DNA of 42,707 bases. Source: a virus. The notes beneath the pieces are model-generated. The model saw nothing but the letters and a program-made list of their open reading frames with translations, did no database searches and was not told where the DNA came from. The stretch lies in IMG/VR virus record IMGVR_UViG_3300037827_000112, positions 1 through 42,707 of that record; one strand, 5' to 3'. Each line of letters begins with the position of its first letter. Within the stretch, counting starts at the first letter, position 1. The translations under genes and the position numbers were made by a program. Positions 1-8,400 of this stretch are shown here, piece after piece.

Positions 1-127
1 GCGAAGCCGCTGATTACCGAACGGTTGGCCGGGATCCGGCTACCCGACGCCATCAAGTCGAAAATTGTTGAGGCGCTGGCGCCCGCGATCCCGACCGACG
101 CCAACGGCGCTGTTGACCTGAAAAAGC
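1..127. repeat. 127-bp direct repeat, left copy (circle closure)
   Basis: Bases 1-127 are identical to 42581-42707. A 127-bp exact overlap is typical of an assembler k-mer closing a circular or circularly permuted molecule, and the same gene reads in frame across both copies. It most likely marks completeness rather than a biological terminal repeat. Confidence 0.95.
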
Positions 128-396
128 TGGACGAAGCCATCGACCTGAAAGCTAAGGAATGGCTGGACCTTCTGCCGGCGCTGGGGATTCAAAGCCCGGC
201 ATCGTTCGGCAAGCGGTTGACCGAAGCCGAAACCCTCACGGATTTGGCCGCGCTCGACACCGAGCGGGAGAACGTCATGGAAGGTCTGGCGGATCTGTTC
301 GTGGGCAAGAAGTTCGCCAAGGGCTCGACGGACGAAGAGAAGCGCGTCCTTCGAAAGATCGGGCGCAAGAGCTTCGTTGAAGGGAGGGCCGCGTAA
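1..396 (+). CDS. Prohead protease-scaffold fusion, C-terminal part (gene continues from 41273)
   Basis: This is the 3' end of the gene that starts at 41273 and crosses the contig junction; joined, the protein is about 567 residues. The part here follows the coiled segment of the scaffold region and ends in a Lys/Arg-rich tail (RKIGRKSF). An internal TTG at 25 is not a real start, because the reading frame is open back through the left junction. The stop TAA at 394-396 overlaps the next ATG by one base, and a GGGAGGG ribosome site for the next gene lies within the end of this one. Scaffold domains of this kind are normally cleaved off by the protease during head maturation. Confidence 0.85.
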   Translation, partial: AKPLITERLAGIRLPDAIKSKIVEALAPAIPTDANGAVDLKKLDEAIDLKAKEWLDLLPALGIQSPASFGKRLTEAETLTDLAALDTERENVMEGLADLFVGKKFAKGSTDEEKRVLRKIGRKSFVEGRAA

Positions 397-848
397 TGGC
401 CGCAAACAAAGCAGTCGAGCGGTTTTCGACGCTCACTCTGTTGATGCCGGTGAATGTCGCCATCGCGAGCGGCGCTCCGGTGCTTCTGGGCCGCTCCCAG
501 GGCGGGCAGTCCCATCTCATGGCTGGTGTGACGCAAGACGCGCAGCCGAACCCGTTGACGCTCAACCTTCCGTATGACAGTTGCACTGGCTATCTGTCGG
601 TGGACTTCGAAGGCGCTTATAACCTGAGCGTCCAGGCGGAAACGCTGGGTTGCCCTTCGGCGGGAGCGGCGATCAATACCGGAGATTCGCTGTTCTACTC
701 CGGCGGCACTTACGATCCGACCTCGGGAATCACTTACGGCGGGGTGATCTGCAAAGACACCACCGGCGATTTCTACGGAATCGCACTGGCACCGTTGGCG
801 GCCGGAACGACCGGGATCATCCCAGTGATGTTGAAGAACGCGGCATAA
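396..848 (+). CDS. Capsid decoration/cement protein, DUF2190-like
   Basis: 150 residues. The N-terminal third has the pattern of small head decoration proteins of the DUF2190 type: a short beta-rich opening, then an ASGAPVLLGR stretch and a small-residue-rich body without charge clusters. It sits exactly where such genes lie, between the protease/scaffold and the major capsid protein, and is translationally coupled to the former (TAATG) with a GGGAGGG ribosome site. It probably sits on the outside of the capsid lattice and stabilises it. The family assignment is from pattern recognition and position only. Confidence 0.65.
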   Translation: MAANKAVERFSTLTLLMPVNVAIASGAPVLLGRSQGGQSHLMAGVTQDAQPNPLTLNLPYDSCTGYLSVDFEGAYNLSVQAETLGCPSAGAAINTGDSLFYSGGTYDPTSGITYGGVICKDTTGDFYGIALAPLAAGTTGIIPVMLKNAA

Positions 849-861
849 AGGAGCCACGAAC

Positions 862-2319
862 ATGAAATTCGTTGATGTAGCGAAAAATTACGGCGACATT
901 GTTCGCGGCGGCCAAATCCTGCGCGGCGGGATGCGTGAGGGCTTGGATACGTCCATGTCCGTCGATCTCCCGCAGTTTGGAGAATCGACCTACGGGCGTC
1001 CCGACTTCGTGGGCGAATCCGGCGAGATCAGCATCACCGAGCGCAAGCGGCAGATTCAAGGCGCGCGCCGGTTGGTTTACGAACGGCGTCTTCACGAGGC
1101 TTCGAAGATCGTGCTTCGCGGCCTGACCGGCTCGAAGCGCGACCGGCTGAACCTCGAAGAGGCGATGACCATTTCGGACTTCCCGAATCTCTTCGGCGAC
1201 GTCATCGACCGCGCGGTGCTCGCCAACTATTTGGAGACGCCGTACACCTGGGACCAGGTCGCGCACGCCTCCGAAGTGAACGACTTCCGCCCTGTGAAAC
1301 GGTTCCGCGTTGACGGCGGCACAGGGTTGCTGGGCAACACGCTGTTGAATCCCACCGCGAATCTGAGCGGCGCTTCGGCGACCGGCGCGGGCTTCGATGC
1401 CAACGGGAACATGATCCCAATAGCACAGGGCGCGCAATACCCCGAAGATTCTCTAACCGACGCGGTTTACACCTATCGTGTGCAGAAGTACGGCAAGCGC
1501 ATGCCGTTCGCCTGGGAAACGTTCGTCGACGACGATTTGAACGCGCTGAAAGATACTCCGGCGCGGTTCGGCCGCGGCGCACGGCGCTCCGAAGAGTACT
1601 TCGTCACGAAGATGTACGCGAACAACGTTTCGGGCAACGGCCCGAACGGCAACCCGTTCTTTTCGAATGGGAATAAGAACATCGTCAACAACGCGAACGT
1701 GGGCGACTCCGGCGGAAACAACCCGGTGCTCTCGATCACGGCGTTGCAGCGCGCGTTGATTGTGATGATGCAGCAGAAGGACACCACCGGGCAGCCGATC
1801 TCGATTGAGGCTGTCACGCTCGTGGTGCCGCCGTCGCTGTGGACTGTGGCCCAGAACATCCTGAACACCGATTACGTCTGGATGGCTGACCAGGGCGGTA
1901 CGACCAACATCTACGGTTCGAACACTGCGGCGTTCGCTGGTCAGCAGCTCCACGCGCAGAACTGGGCGAAAAACATCGTTCGCCTGGCCAAGAATTACTA
2001 TCTGCCGATCGTTGACGCGACGCACGGTCAGACTGGCTGGTATCTGTTCGCCAACCCGGAGAATGGACGCCCGGCGCTCGAATTCGGACGGCTGCGCGGC
2101 CACACGACTCCGGAGCTGTTCATGAAGCTGCCGAACTCGGTGGCGATCGGCGAAGGCGCTTTCGGGCCGGGCTCTGGGATCATGCCGGGAACTACCAACC
2201 AAAATCCTCTTGAGGGAGATTTTGACACAGACACCGTCGCCTACAAAATCAGGCACATTTTTGGGGGAACGCAATTGGACCCCATAATGGCGGTCTATTC
2301 CAACGGGTCCGGCGCCTAA
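862..2319 (+). CDS. Major capsid protein (HK97 fold, gpT/large type)
   Basis: 485 residues, preceded by a good ribosome site (AAAGGAG) 8 bases before the ATG. The N-terminus is a charged arm (about 1-110), followed by DFPNLFGDVIDRAVLANY and RPVKRFRVDG, the type of sequence seen in large HK97-fold capsid proteins related to Mu gpT. The C-terminal half carries typical core phrases, including a Gly-Trp-Tyr-Leu-Phe segment and a LEFGRLRGHTTPE stretch. Position between cement protein and head-tail connectors supports the call. It should be the most abundant virion protein. Confidence 0.88.
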   Translation: MKFVDVAKNYGDIVRGGQILRGGMREGLDTSMSVDLPQFGESTYGRPDFVGESGEISITERKRQIQGARRLVYERRLHEASKIVLRGLTGSKRDRLNLEEAMTISDFPNLFGDVIDRAVLANYLETPYTWDQVAHASEVNDFRPVKRFRVDGGTGLLGNTLLNPTANLSGASATGAGFDANGNMIPIAQGAQYPEDSLTDAVYTYRVQKYGKRMPFAWETFVDDDLNALKDTPARFGRGARRSEEYFVTKMYANNVSGNGPNGNPFFSNGNKNIVNNANVGDSGGNNPVLSITALQRALIVMMQQKDTTGQPISIEAVTLVVPPSLWTVAQNILNTDYVWMADQGGTTNIYGSNTAAFAGQQLHAQNWAKNIVRLAKNYYLPIVDATHGQTGWYLFANPENGRPALEFGRLRGHTTPELFMKLPNSVAIGEGAFGPGSGIMPGTTNQNPLEGDFDTDTVAYKIRHIFGGTQLDPIMAVYSNGSGA

Positions 2320-2334
2320 GAGGGAAATTGGACA

Positions 2335-2775
2335 GTGTCGTTCAGCTACGATCCGTCAACTCCGATCGGCATCACGCGCTTGCTGGTGTCCGATACGAGC
2401 GATGCCGCGCCTCTGCCGATTTGGCAGGACGAGGAAATCACGGCGGTGCTCAATCTGTTCAACTCGCAAAACATCATCGTCGGGTTGAGCGGCTACAAAC
2501 CATTCAATCCGCCTCCGCAGACGTTCAGCTACCGCAGGGCGGCGGCAACGCTTCTACGGGCGCTCGCGGCGAATCAGGGGCGTATGGCCACCGTGGGGCT
2601 GCTCGACGTGAAGATCAACGGCCCAGCGGCGGCCGCGGCGCTCAGAGCTATAGCCGACGACTATATCACGAGCGAAGAGAACGACGGGTTCTTTGCCGTG
2701 AGCGAAATGGTGCAGGACTCCTTCTCGATGCGCGAGCGGCTTTGGAAAATGCTTTACCGGTTCAACAACGCCTGA
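2335..2775 (+). CDS. Head-tail adaptor protein (gp6-like)
   Basis: 146 residues with a GTG start and AGAGGG upstream. The opening SYDPSTPIGITRLLVSDTS and the following WQDEEITAVL are typical of small helical adaptor proteins that bind the portal ring. First of a run of four connector-sized genes directly after the capsid gene. A longer open frame over the same bases (from 2328 in another frame) lacks such similarity and is treated as a shadow. The stop overlaps the next ATG by one base (TGATG). Confidence 0.7.
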   Translation: MSFSYDPSTPIGITRLLVSDTSDAAPLPIWQDEEITAVLNLFNSQNIIVGLSGYKPFNPPPQTFSYRRAAATLLRALAANQGRMATVGLLDVKINGPAAAAALRAIADDYITSEENDGFFAVSEMVQDSFSMRERLWKMLYRFNNA

Positions 2776-3200
2776 TGCAATTCTCGATTCAAGCCGATTC
2801 CGCGCAGGCGGTCACGACCGCGTTCCAATCCGGATTCTTGTCCGGGCTCTGTACGATTCAAACATTGAACACGACCCAAGGCGCATCCGGCGCGCCCGAT
2901 AACACCTGGACGGCTTACTCCGGGCTGATCGGGATTCCGTGTCAAATCGCCGTACCGTCCGCGAATGCCGTTCAGGCCACCGAAGTCCGCGCGCTCGAAG
3001 AATTGATGGCGAAATCCGTGCGCCACGTTCTACTGGGCGGATTCTTTCCGATCCTCAAGCAGCTCGCGCAGGGCGGCCAGTGTCGCGCGTTAATCACGAT
3101 GGCGAACGATGCGGCTGTGTACGCTTTTCAGCTTCTCGGGGCTGAAGACGACAGCCAAGGGCAAATGACGCGCTTCGAGTGCGAATGGGTGAGCTTGTGA
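2775..3200 (+). CDS. Head-closure/stopper-like connector protein
   Basis: 141 residues from the ATG that overlaps the preceding TGA. It contains several beta-rich segments (QLAQGGQCRALITMAN, AVYAFQLLGAEDD) and ends in FECEWVSL, a style common among small beta-barrel head-completion proteins. Function is inferred mainly from position as the second connector gene after the capsid gene; no diagnostic motif is visible. Start choice: the frame is open further upstream, but that region is occupied by the adaptor gene in another frame. Confidence 0.6.
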   Translation: MQFSIQADSAQAVTTAFQSGFLSGLCTIQTLNTTQGASGAPDNTWTAYSGLIGIPCQIAVPSANAVQATEVRALEELMAKSVRHVLLGGFFPILKQLAQGGQCRALITMANDAAVYAFQLLGAEDDSQGQMTRFECEWVSL

Positions 3201-3382
3201 AAACAGTTTACGCGGTCATCGACGGGATGGTCGTTGGGATTATCGCTTTCGAGAAAGAAGCCGATGCGCAGACGTGGGCGAAAACGAATCAAGAAGGCGG
3301 CGAAGCGCTCGGACTGGACGTCAAGGCTGTGTCGGTTTATCCAGACGTGGCGTCCGCTCCAAAACACCCGGAGTTTTTCTAA
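3197..3382 (+). CDS. Small conserved-type phage protein, unknown function
   Basis: About 61 residues from a GTG that overlaps the upstream TGA (GTGA); an ATG at 3185 would add four residues. Sequence begins with KTVYAVIDGMVVGIIAFE and contains two aromatic/acidic blocks. It is tightly packed between two connector genes and ends in TAATG shared with the next gene. No function can be assigned. Confidence 0.55.
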   Translation: MKTVYAVIDGMVVGIIAFEKEADAQTWAKTNQEGGEALGLDVKAVSVYPDVASAPKHPEFF

Positions 3383-3789
3383 TGGGACTCTCGGCACGCG
3401 CTCAATTCGTTCCGCGAAACTCCGCTGGGCAGTTTGTTCAAGCGGTGGTGACGCCCGCAGTGTTGGCTTCGATGATTGATTCGTGCGCTTTGCTTCAGCA
3501 GGCCGCAAAGGACAAGTGCCCTGTCGACACCGGCGCGTTGCGCGATTCTATCGGCGTCACGATTACGCAAACCGGCAAGACGGTGGTGGGCTCGGTGGCA
3601 CCGACGATGGACTACGCGTCCTACGTCGAGTACGGGACGGGTCGCCGGGGCTCTCCGGCACCCTACCCGCACGTTGAGACGTGGCCCGGGCAGGTGGCAC
3701 AACCATACATGCGGCCGGCGTTTGATGAAAGCCAGGACGCCGTCAAAGAGCTTTTCAGGGGGCAGCTTGCTCAAGCATTCCAGCCATGA
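3382..3789 (+). CDS. HK97 gp10-like head-tail/tail-completion protein
   Basis: 135 residues. Clear hallmarks of the HK97 gp10 family: CPVDTGALRDSI near residues 45-60, YASYVEYGTG in the middle and QPYMRPAF toward the end. These proteins complete the tail top or join head and tail. The start is the ATG overlapping the previous TAA; an in-frame upstream extension falls within the preceding gene and is not needed. The last codons overlap the next start by four bases (ATGA). Confidence 0.88.
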   Translation: MGLSARAQFVPRNSAGQFVQAVVTPAVLASMIDSCALLQQAAKDKCPVDTGALRDSIGVTITQTGKTVVGSVAPTMDYASYVEYGTGRRGSPAPYPHVETWPGQVAQPYMRPAFDESQDAVKELFRGQLAQAFQP

Positions 3790-4223
3790 CCCCATTGACC
3801 GTCAAGCTCCGAACGGCGGCGCTCGCGGACCCGAATCTCACTGGCCAGCTAGTGGGCAGCGGGTTCACCGGAGTGCAAGCGCCGTTCAATGGCTCCTTTC
3901 GCTGGTACGACCGGCAATTATGGGAGGGCTCGCCCTATCCGGCTGTTACGGTCATGCAGGTGTCTGGCGTTCCGTACCAGGCGAGTTATCGAAATCCGGT
4001 TTCGAAGTATCGAACGCAGTTCATGTTGTGGGAGGGGCCGACGCCGGATATAGCCGGTGCGCTTCTCACGGCGATTCAGACATTCATGGATTCGTTTTCC
4101 GCGGCTCAAGCCGGGCAGCGGTCATTGGTCATCGATGTACGCGACGGATTCTACGCGGCTACGCAGCCCGGAATTTATCAGCGCATCGTCGACGCGTACA
4201 TTTTCTCGGACGACACGACTTAA
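3786..4223 (+). CDS. Tail terminator/tail-completion protein (DUF3168-like)
   Basis: 145 residues. Position directly after a gp10-type gene and before the tail tube gene is the normal place of the tail terminator. Sequence shows an alpha/beta pattern with PYPAVTVMQV, a YRTQFMLWEG strand and a C-terminal RIVDAYIF strand, which fits this fold. ATGA coupling to the upstream gene. No catalytic motif expected. Confidence 0.65.
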   Translation: MTPLTVKLRTAALADPNLTGQLVGSGFTGVQAPFNGSFRWYDRQLWEGSPYPAVTVMQVSGVPYQASYRNPVSKYRTQFMLWEGPTPDIAGALLTAIQTFMDSFSAAQAGQRSLVIDVRDGFYAATQPGIYQRIVDAYIFSDDTT

Positions 4224-4235
4224 GGGGGATTTGAA

Positions 4236-4685
4236 ATGCCTGCACCTGGACTTGGAATTGCCGCTGTAGCGGCGCAGCCGACACTGCTGCAAACCGGAAA
4301 CGGTCAGTGTCCCGAATCGTTTCAGACGATTTCGAACGTATCGAACATCAAATGGGCCAAGAAGACGAAAGTGGTCGACGTCTCGTCTCATTCGACCGGT
4401 GATCCGTATCAGCGGCAATTCCCCACGATGCTCTACACCGGGGACGTCACGTTTGACATCTTCTGGGTTCCCGAGGATCCCACGCATTCTTCGGCGCAAG
4501 GTGGCCTGACGAACCTGTGGAAGAATCGCATCGAAGGCGATTTTCAGTTCGTCTATCCAGACGGGCACAATTCGACGGAATCGTTTTCGGGCTACGTCAC
4601 CAATATGGGCATGACTTCGGCTGTCGCGGATGTGCTCAAGCAGAGCATCACCATTTCGGGCACCGGGCCGGGAAGCTGGGTCTAA
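4236..4685 (+). CDS. Major tail tube protein (lambda gpV-like)
   Basis: 149 residues, ribosome site AAGGGGGA. The sequence has the tail tube pattern: a flexible N-terminus, TKVVDVSSHSTGDPYQRQFPT, GDVTFDIFWVPEDPTH, an LKQSITISGTGPGSWV end. Proteins ending in a strand plus TGxG-type tail are usual for gpV-like tubes of long-tailed phages. Directly followed by the chaperone pair and tape measure, as in lambda-like tail modules. Confidence 0.85.
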   Translation: MPAPGLGIAAVAAQPTLLQTGNGQCPESFQTISNVSNIKWAKKTKVVDVSSHSTGDPYQRQFPTMLYTGDVTFDIFWVPEDPTHSSAQGGLTNLWKNRIEGDFQFVYPDGHNSTESFSGYVTNMGMTSAVADVLKQSITISGTGPGSWV

Positions 4686-5098
4686 TGAGCCAGAACAACG
4701 GAAGAGAGCCGCAAGGTCCGCCGATCGTTTACCCGACGCTGAACGTTCGCGGCGTCGATTACCGGCTGAAGTTTTCGCTGGGTGCGGTGATCGCGCTCGA
4801 AGATATGGGCATGACGATGCCGGATCTTCAGAACGAGCTGAACCGGTGGAAGCCGACGACGAACGAAGCCGGGGAGGTGATTCCCGGCCAGGTGAAGCCG
4901 TCCATCCTGATGAAGGTGATCCGGGCTTGTTTGCCGGAAGAGTGCAACATCTCGCTTCGGGCCTTGGCGGATGAATTCGACCCGACCGACTTTCCGATGT
5001 TGATTACGAAAGTCGGCGAGGCGTTTGCAAAAATGCGGCCGGCGGCGGTGAAACTCCAGGAGCCGGCGGCGATCCAGGAGCGGCCGACAGTCCAGTAG
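4685..5098 (+). CDS. Tail assembly chaperone, short product (lambda G analog)
   Basis: 137 residues from the ATG in TAATG shared with the tail tube gene. Mostly helical, with VDYRLKFSLGAVIALEDMGM near the start. It occupies the position of the G gene between tail tube and tape measure. In such phages the short product is made most of the time and a minority of ribosomes shift -1 to make a longer G-T protein that coats the tape measure; the next entry gives the second frame. Confidence 0.75.
   Translation: MSQNNGREPQGPPIVYPTLNVRGVDYRLKFSLGAVIALEDMGMTMPDLQNELNRWKPTTNEAGEVIPGQVKPSILMKVIRACLPEECNISLRALADEFDPTDFPMLITKVGEAFAKMRPAAVKLQEPAAIQERPTVQ
5029..5033 (+). other. Candidate -1 ribosomal slippage site (A5 run)
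   Basis: A run of five A residues reads GCA AAA ATG in the chaperone frame. A Lys tRNA on AAA can re-pair on AAA after a one-base backward slip and continue with AAT in the frame of the T-like ORF. It is not a canonical X XXY YYZ heptamer. It lies within the only stretch (4975-5098) where both frames are open. Confidence 0.4.
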
Positions 5099-5439
5099 AC
5101 CGCGAGGAGCATTGGTTACGTCTATGGGCGTTCGCAACGAGTCCACACGGTTTAGGGCTCAATGCGGACGCCCTTTGGCGTCTCAGCCCGCGCGAGTATC
5201 GAGCCTATCAGGATGTCTGGCAGTCATCGAAAATGCTGGAGGCTCAAGCGATGGCCGATTTCAGGAACGTGCATTTCAGGGCAGAAGGTTCAGAACCGTG
5301 GGAAGCCGCTCACTTCTTCGGCAAACCCTATGGAGAGCGTTCCTTGGTTCCAACAGTGGAAGAGATTTTGAAGTACCGGGCATACAAAGTGAAGCCGCGG
5401 CAGGAATTGCCGGATTGGGCAAAGGGGAGTAAGTCATAG
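5032..5439 (+). CDS. Tail assembly chaperone extension (lambda T analog), reached by -1 frameshift
   Basis: The -1 frame is open from 4975 to 5439 and is clearly coding after the stop of the short product: EEHWLRLWAFATSPHGLGL, then LWRLSPREYRAYQDVW, a pattern typical of T-like chaperone domains. No ATG, GTG or TTG exists in this frame before 5233, which lies past the conserved part, so independent initiation is unlikely. A shift at 5029-5033 would give a fusion of about 251 residues joined by a Gly/Ala-rich linker. The exact shift point is an inference. The stop TAG overlaps the presumed ATA start of the tape measure gene. Confidence 0.65.
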   Translation, partial: NAAGGGETPGAGGDPGAADSPVDREEHWLRLWAFATSPHGLGLNADALWRLSPREYRAYQDVWQSSKMLEAQAMADFRNVHFRAEGSEPWEAAHFFGKPYGERSLVPTVEEILKYRAYKVKPRQELPDWAKGSKS

Positions 5440-8400
5440 CAGATTCACCCATCGGCGAGATACCTATCCTCGTAACTGCGGACTTTGGTGACGTCGAAAC
5501 GGGCATCACCGCCGCGGTATCTGCGGCAAGTGCGGGCGCGGATGCCATCGCATCAGCGTTTGATATTCCGGATCTCACCACCGGGCTTTCGGATCAACTC
5601 AATCTTTTCGCGGATGCGTCAACTAACGCGGGCGCCGCGGCGGCAGCGGCAGCCGATCAGCTGGCGCTATTCGATACCAACGCCATCGAAGCCGCTGACT
5701 CGATGGAGCAAGCCGGCGATGGGCTGGCGGCTATGGCCAGCGGCGCGGAAGCGGCATCGTCATCGCTTGGTGAAACTGGAGATGCCGCCGAAGAAGCCGG
5801 CACAGAAGCCGAAGGCGCTGAGGGTGGATTCGCTGGGCTCGCGGAATCCATGCTCGCGGTCGGCGAAGCCCTGGTCATCACTGAAGGTCTGAAGGAATTC
5901 GGGGAAGAAGCGCTGAATGCGTATGGAACGGTGCAGAGCGTCACCATTGGGTTGACGCAGCTCACCGGATCCGCTGAACAGGCCGAGACGATCATTAACC
6001 AGATCAAGGAACTGGCAGCGACGGAGCCGTTTGCTTTCCCTGATATCGCACCTACCGTGCAGAAGATGGTCGCGCTAGGAGTCGCGGCGGATCAAATCCC
6101 AGGCGTCATGCAAGCCGTTGCGGATGCCGCGGCGGCGACCGGGAACCAGTTCAATCAGGTCGCCAACTCGTTTGATCGCATGACGCTGTCGGGCACCGTC
6201 AACGCGCGCGCGTTAGTCCAGTTGGGCATCAGCACTCAAGGGCTCGGCGATGTGATGGGCGTGGCGTCCGACCAGGTCAAGGCTGCTTTCCTGGCGATGG
6301 ATCAATCCGATCGCATCGAAACCCTAGAAGCTGCGATGGGTAAATTCGCGGGCTCTGCAGAGGCACAGGCTGCGGGCATCAAGGGCGCCTGGCAGATTTT
6401 CGAAAACCAGTTTGAGGAAGTCATGGTTGGCGTGGGGGAAGCGCTTGCGCCAGCGGCTGTCGCAATTCTCAACTTTGGAAAGACGGCGCTCGCGTCGATT
6501 CAGGAAGCCGTCGACGCTTTCAATTCGCTGTCCGAACCGGTAAAGGAATTCGCCGGGTTTGTAGCGATCGCTGTAGCGGCACTGGTCCCATTGACCGGCG
6601 TCGTCGCGGCGCTCGGGTTCGCTATATCTGGACTCCAAACGGCCGGCGTTGCGTTCAGTGGGATACTCACGACAGTTGGGATTGCTGGGGGTGAGGCTGC
6701 GGCGGGCGTCGAGGGCGCCGAAGTCGCGGCCACTGGGCTAGGCGGCGCGTTCGGCTCACTCATCCCGGTCGCGGCTGCGGTTGCTGGCGCCCTCGCTTTT
6801 GCGTGGCTGACCGGAACGGTAGATGCTTTCGAGAACTTTGGCACGGCCGCTAAGAACCTTGCGGCGACATTCGATATCGTTGGGGCTTCCGCCGGTTCAC
6901 TCAGTGGCGCATTTAGCCCGCTCACTCTCGCGCTTCAGCTTGTCGATACATCGATCGGCTCTCTGATCTCAAAGGCGGGCGGCTGGGAGACATTTTGGGT
7001 AGGCTTTAAAATTGCCGTCAATCCGGCGGCGGATGCATTAAACGCCATGGCCGCGGTGATGACGCTGTTCAGCGGCAAGATCAGCACGATGGACCCGTTG
7101 ATGGCGTCCATGCTTCAGAAGTTCCAAGCTGTTCCGCCGGCGACCGACGGAGCGACGGACGGAACGAACAAGTTCTCAGCTGGGCTTCAGAAGGTCGTCG
7201 ACGCGCAACTAAAAGCGAATACCGAAGTTGCGGCGGCGAAGCAGACCCTCGACGACGCTGGAGCGGCGCTGGCAGCCGGGACGATTACTCAAGGGACGTA
7301 CAATGCGGCGCTGCTGGCCTACGATAACGCGCTTCAGAAAGCCAATCCGCACGGTAAGGACTTCGCGTCGACAGTCGCAGGAATCGAAGCGGCGGCGGCT
7401 AAGGCTCAGGCGACCTTTAAAAGTTCGCTCTCCGTTTACGATCAGTTGGTTATCGGGTTCCAAAATGGCAGTGTGTCGGCGGCGGTTCTCGATGAAGCCT
7501 ATACGAAGCTCGAAGCCAGTGCGAAGAAAGCCGGGCAAGCAATCGCGGACGCAACTGGCATCCTGGCGCAATGGCAGCAACAGAACGCGCAAACTCAGGC
7601 AGTTTCTACGGCGACGACAGACGCCCTCGACGAACTCACCAAAAAGTTCAATGACGGCGATATCTCGATTCAGCAGTACACCTCGGATTACGCCAAGTGG
7701 CAGGCGGCGCAGAAGGCGGCCGGGGATGTTGCGGTAACCGTCGAAGGCCAAGTAGCTGCACTGACAAACACTGTCGCACTTCAACAGGGGACGCTCGCGG
7801 TAAACATCGTTGCGTGGGGCCAACTCGCAACAGCCGCACTCACAAATTCAAAGGATCTCCCGGCGGCCGCTGATGCGATGAAACTCGTACAAAGCGAAGC
7901 GTCCGCGCTCGGCATCACAATCACACAGGTAGGGCAGGGCTACACGCTTTCGTCGACTAATATGACGGCGGCGGGACAAGCCTCCGTGAAGGCGCTTGCC
8001 GAGCAGATGACGCAAGCTGGGCTTACCGTGCAAACGATCAGCGGTGGTATCCCGGTCTACACCGATGCCGCCACCGGCGTGACGGTCTACGGAAAAGCGC
8101 TTTCTTCAACGACTGGCAATTTGGAAGACGTAAATACCGGGATTATTCGGTTGAACGTCAACCTTCCGGGCCATGCCGCAGCACTTCAGGCGGCGGCGGT
8201 TGCTGCTGGACAGCACGCGGTGGCTCTTGGCGGCCTAAACACGGCTGCGCTGAACGTCGACCCGTCGCTGTTCAATGTGACGGCGGCGGTTAATAATCTG
8301 ACGACGGCAGGGAAAGGCTCAGTCAACACCTTCGAGAATGCGCTTTCGGTTTTTAATAACCTCGCGTCGCAAACAAACCTGACGGTGCAGCAGCAAGTCG

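Noticed and set aside
2328-3200. 290-codon frame covering both the adaptor and the next gene
   Set aside because: Only its second part (from 2775) looks like protein; the first part is off-frame to the adaptor gene.
5112-5432. 106-codon frame after the tail chaperone gene
   Set aside because: It is the +1 frame; the -1 frame has the chaperone-like sequence, and this one is Arg/Ser-rich without similarity.
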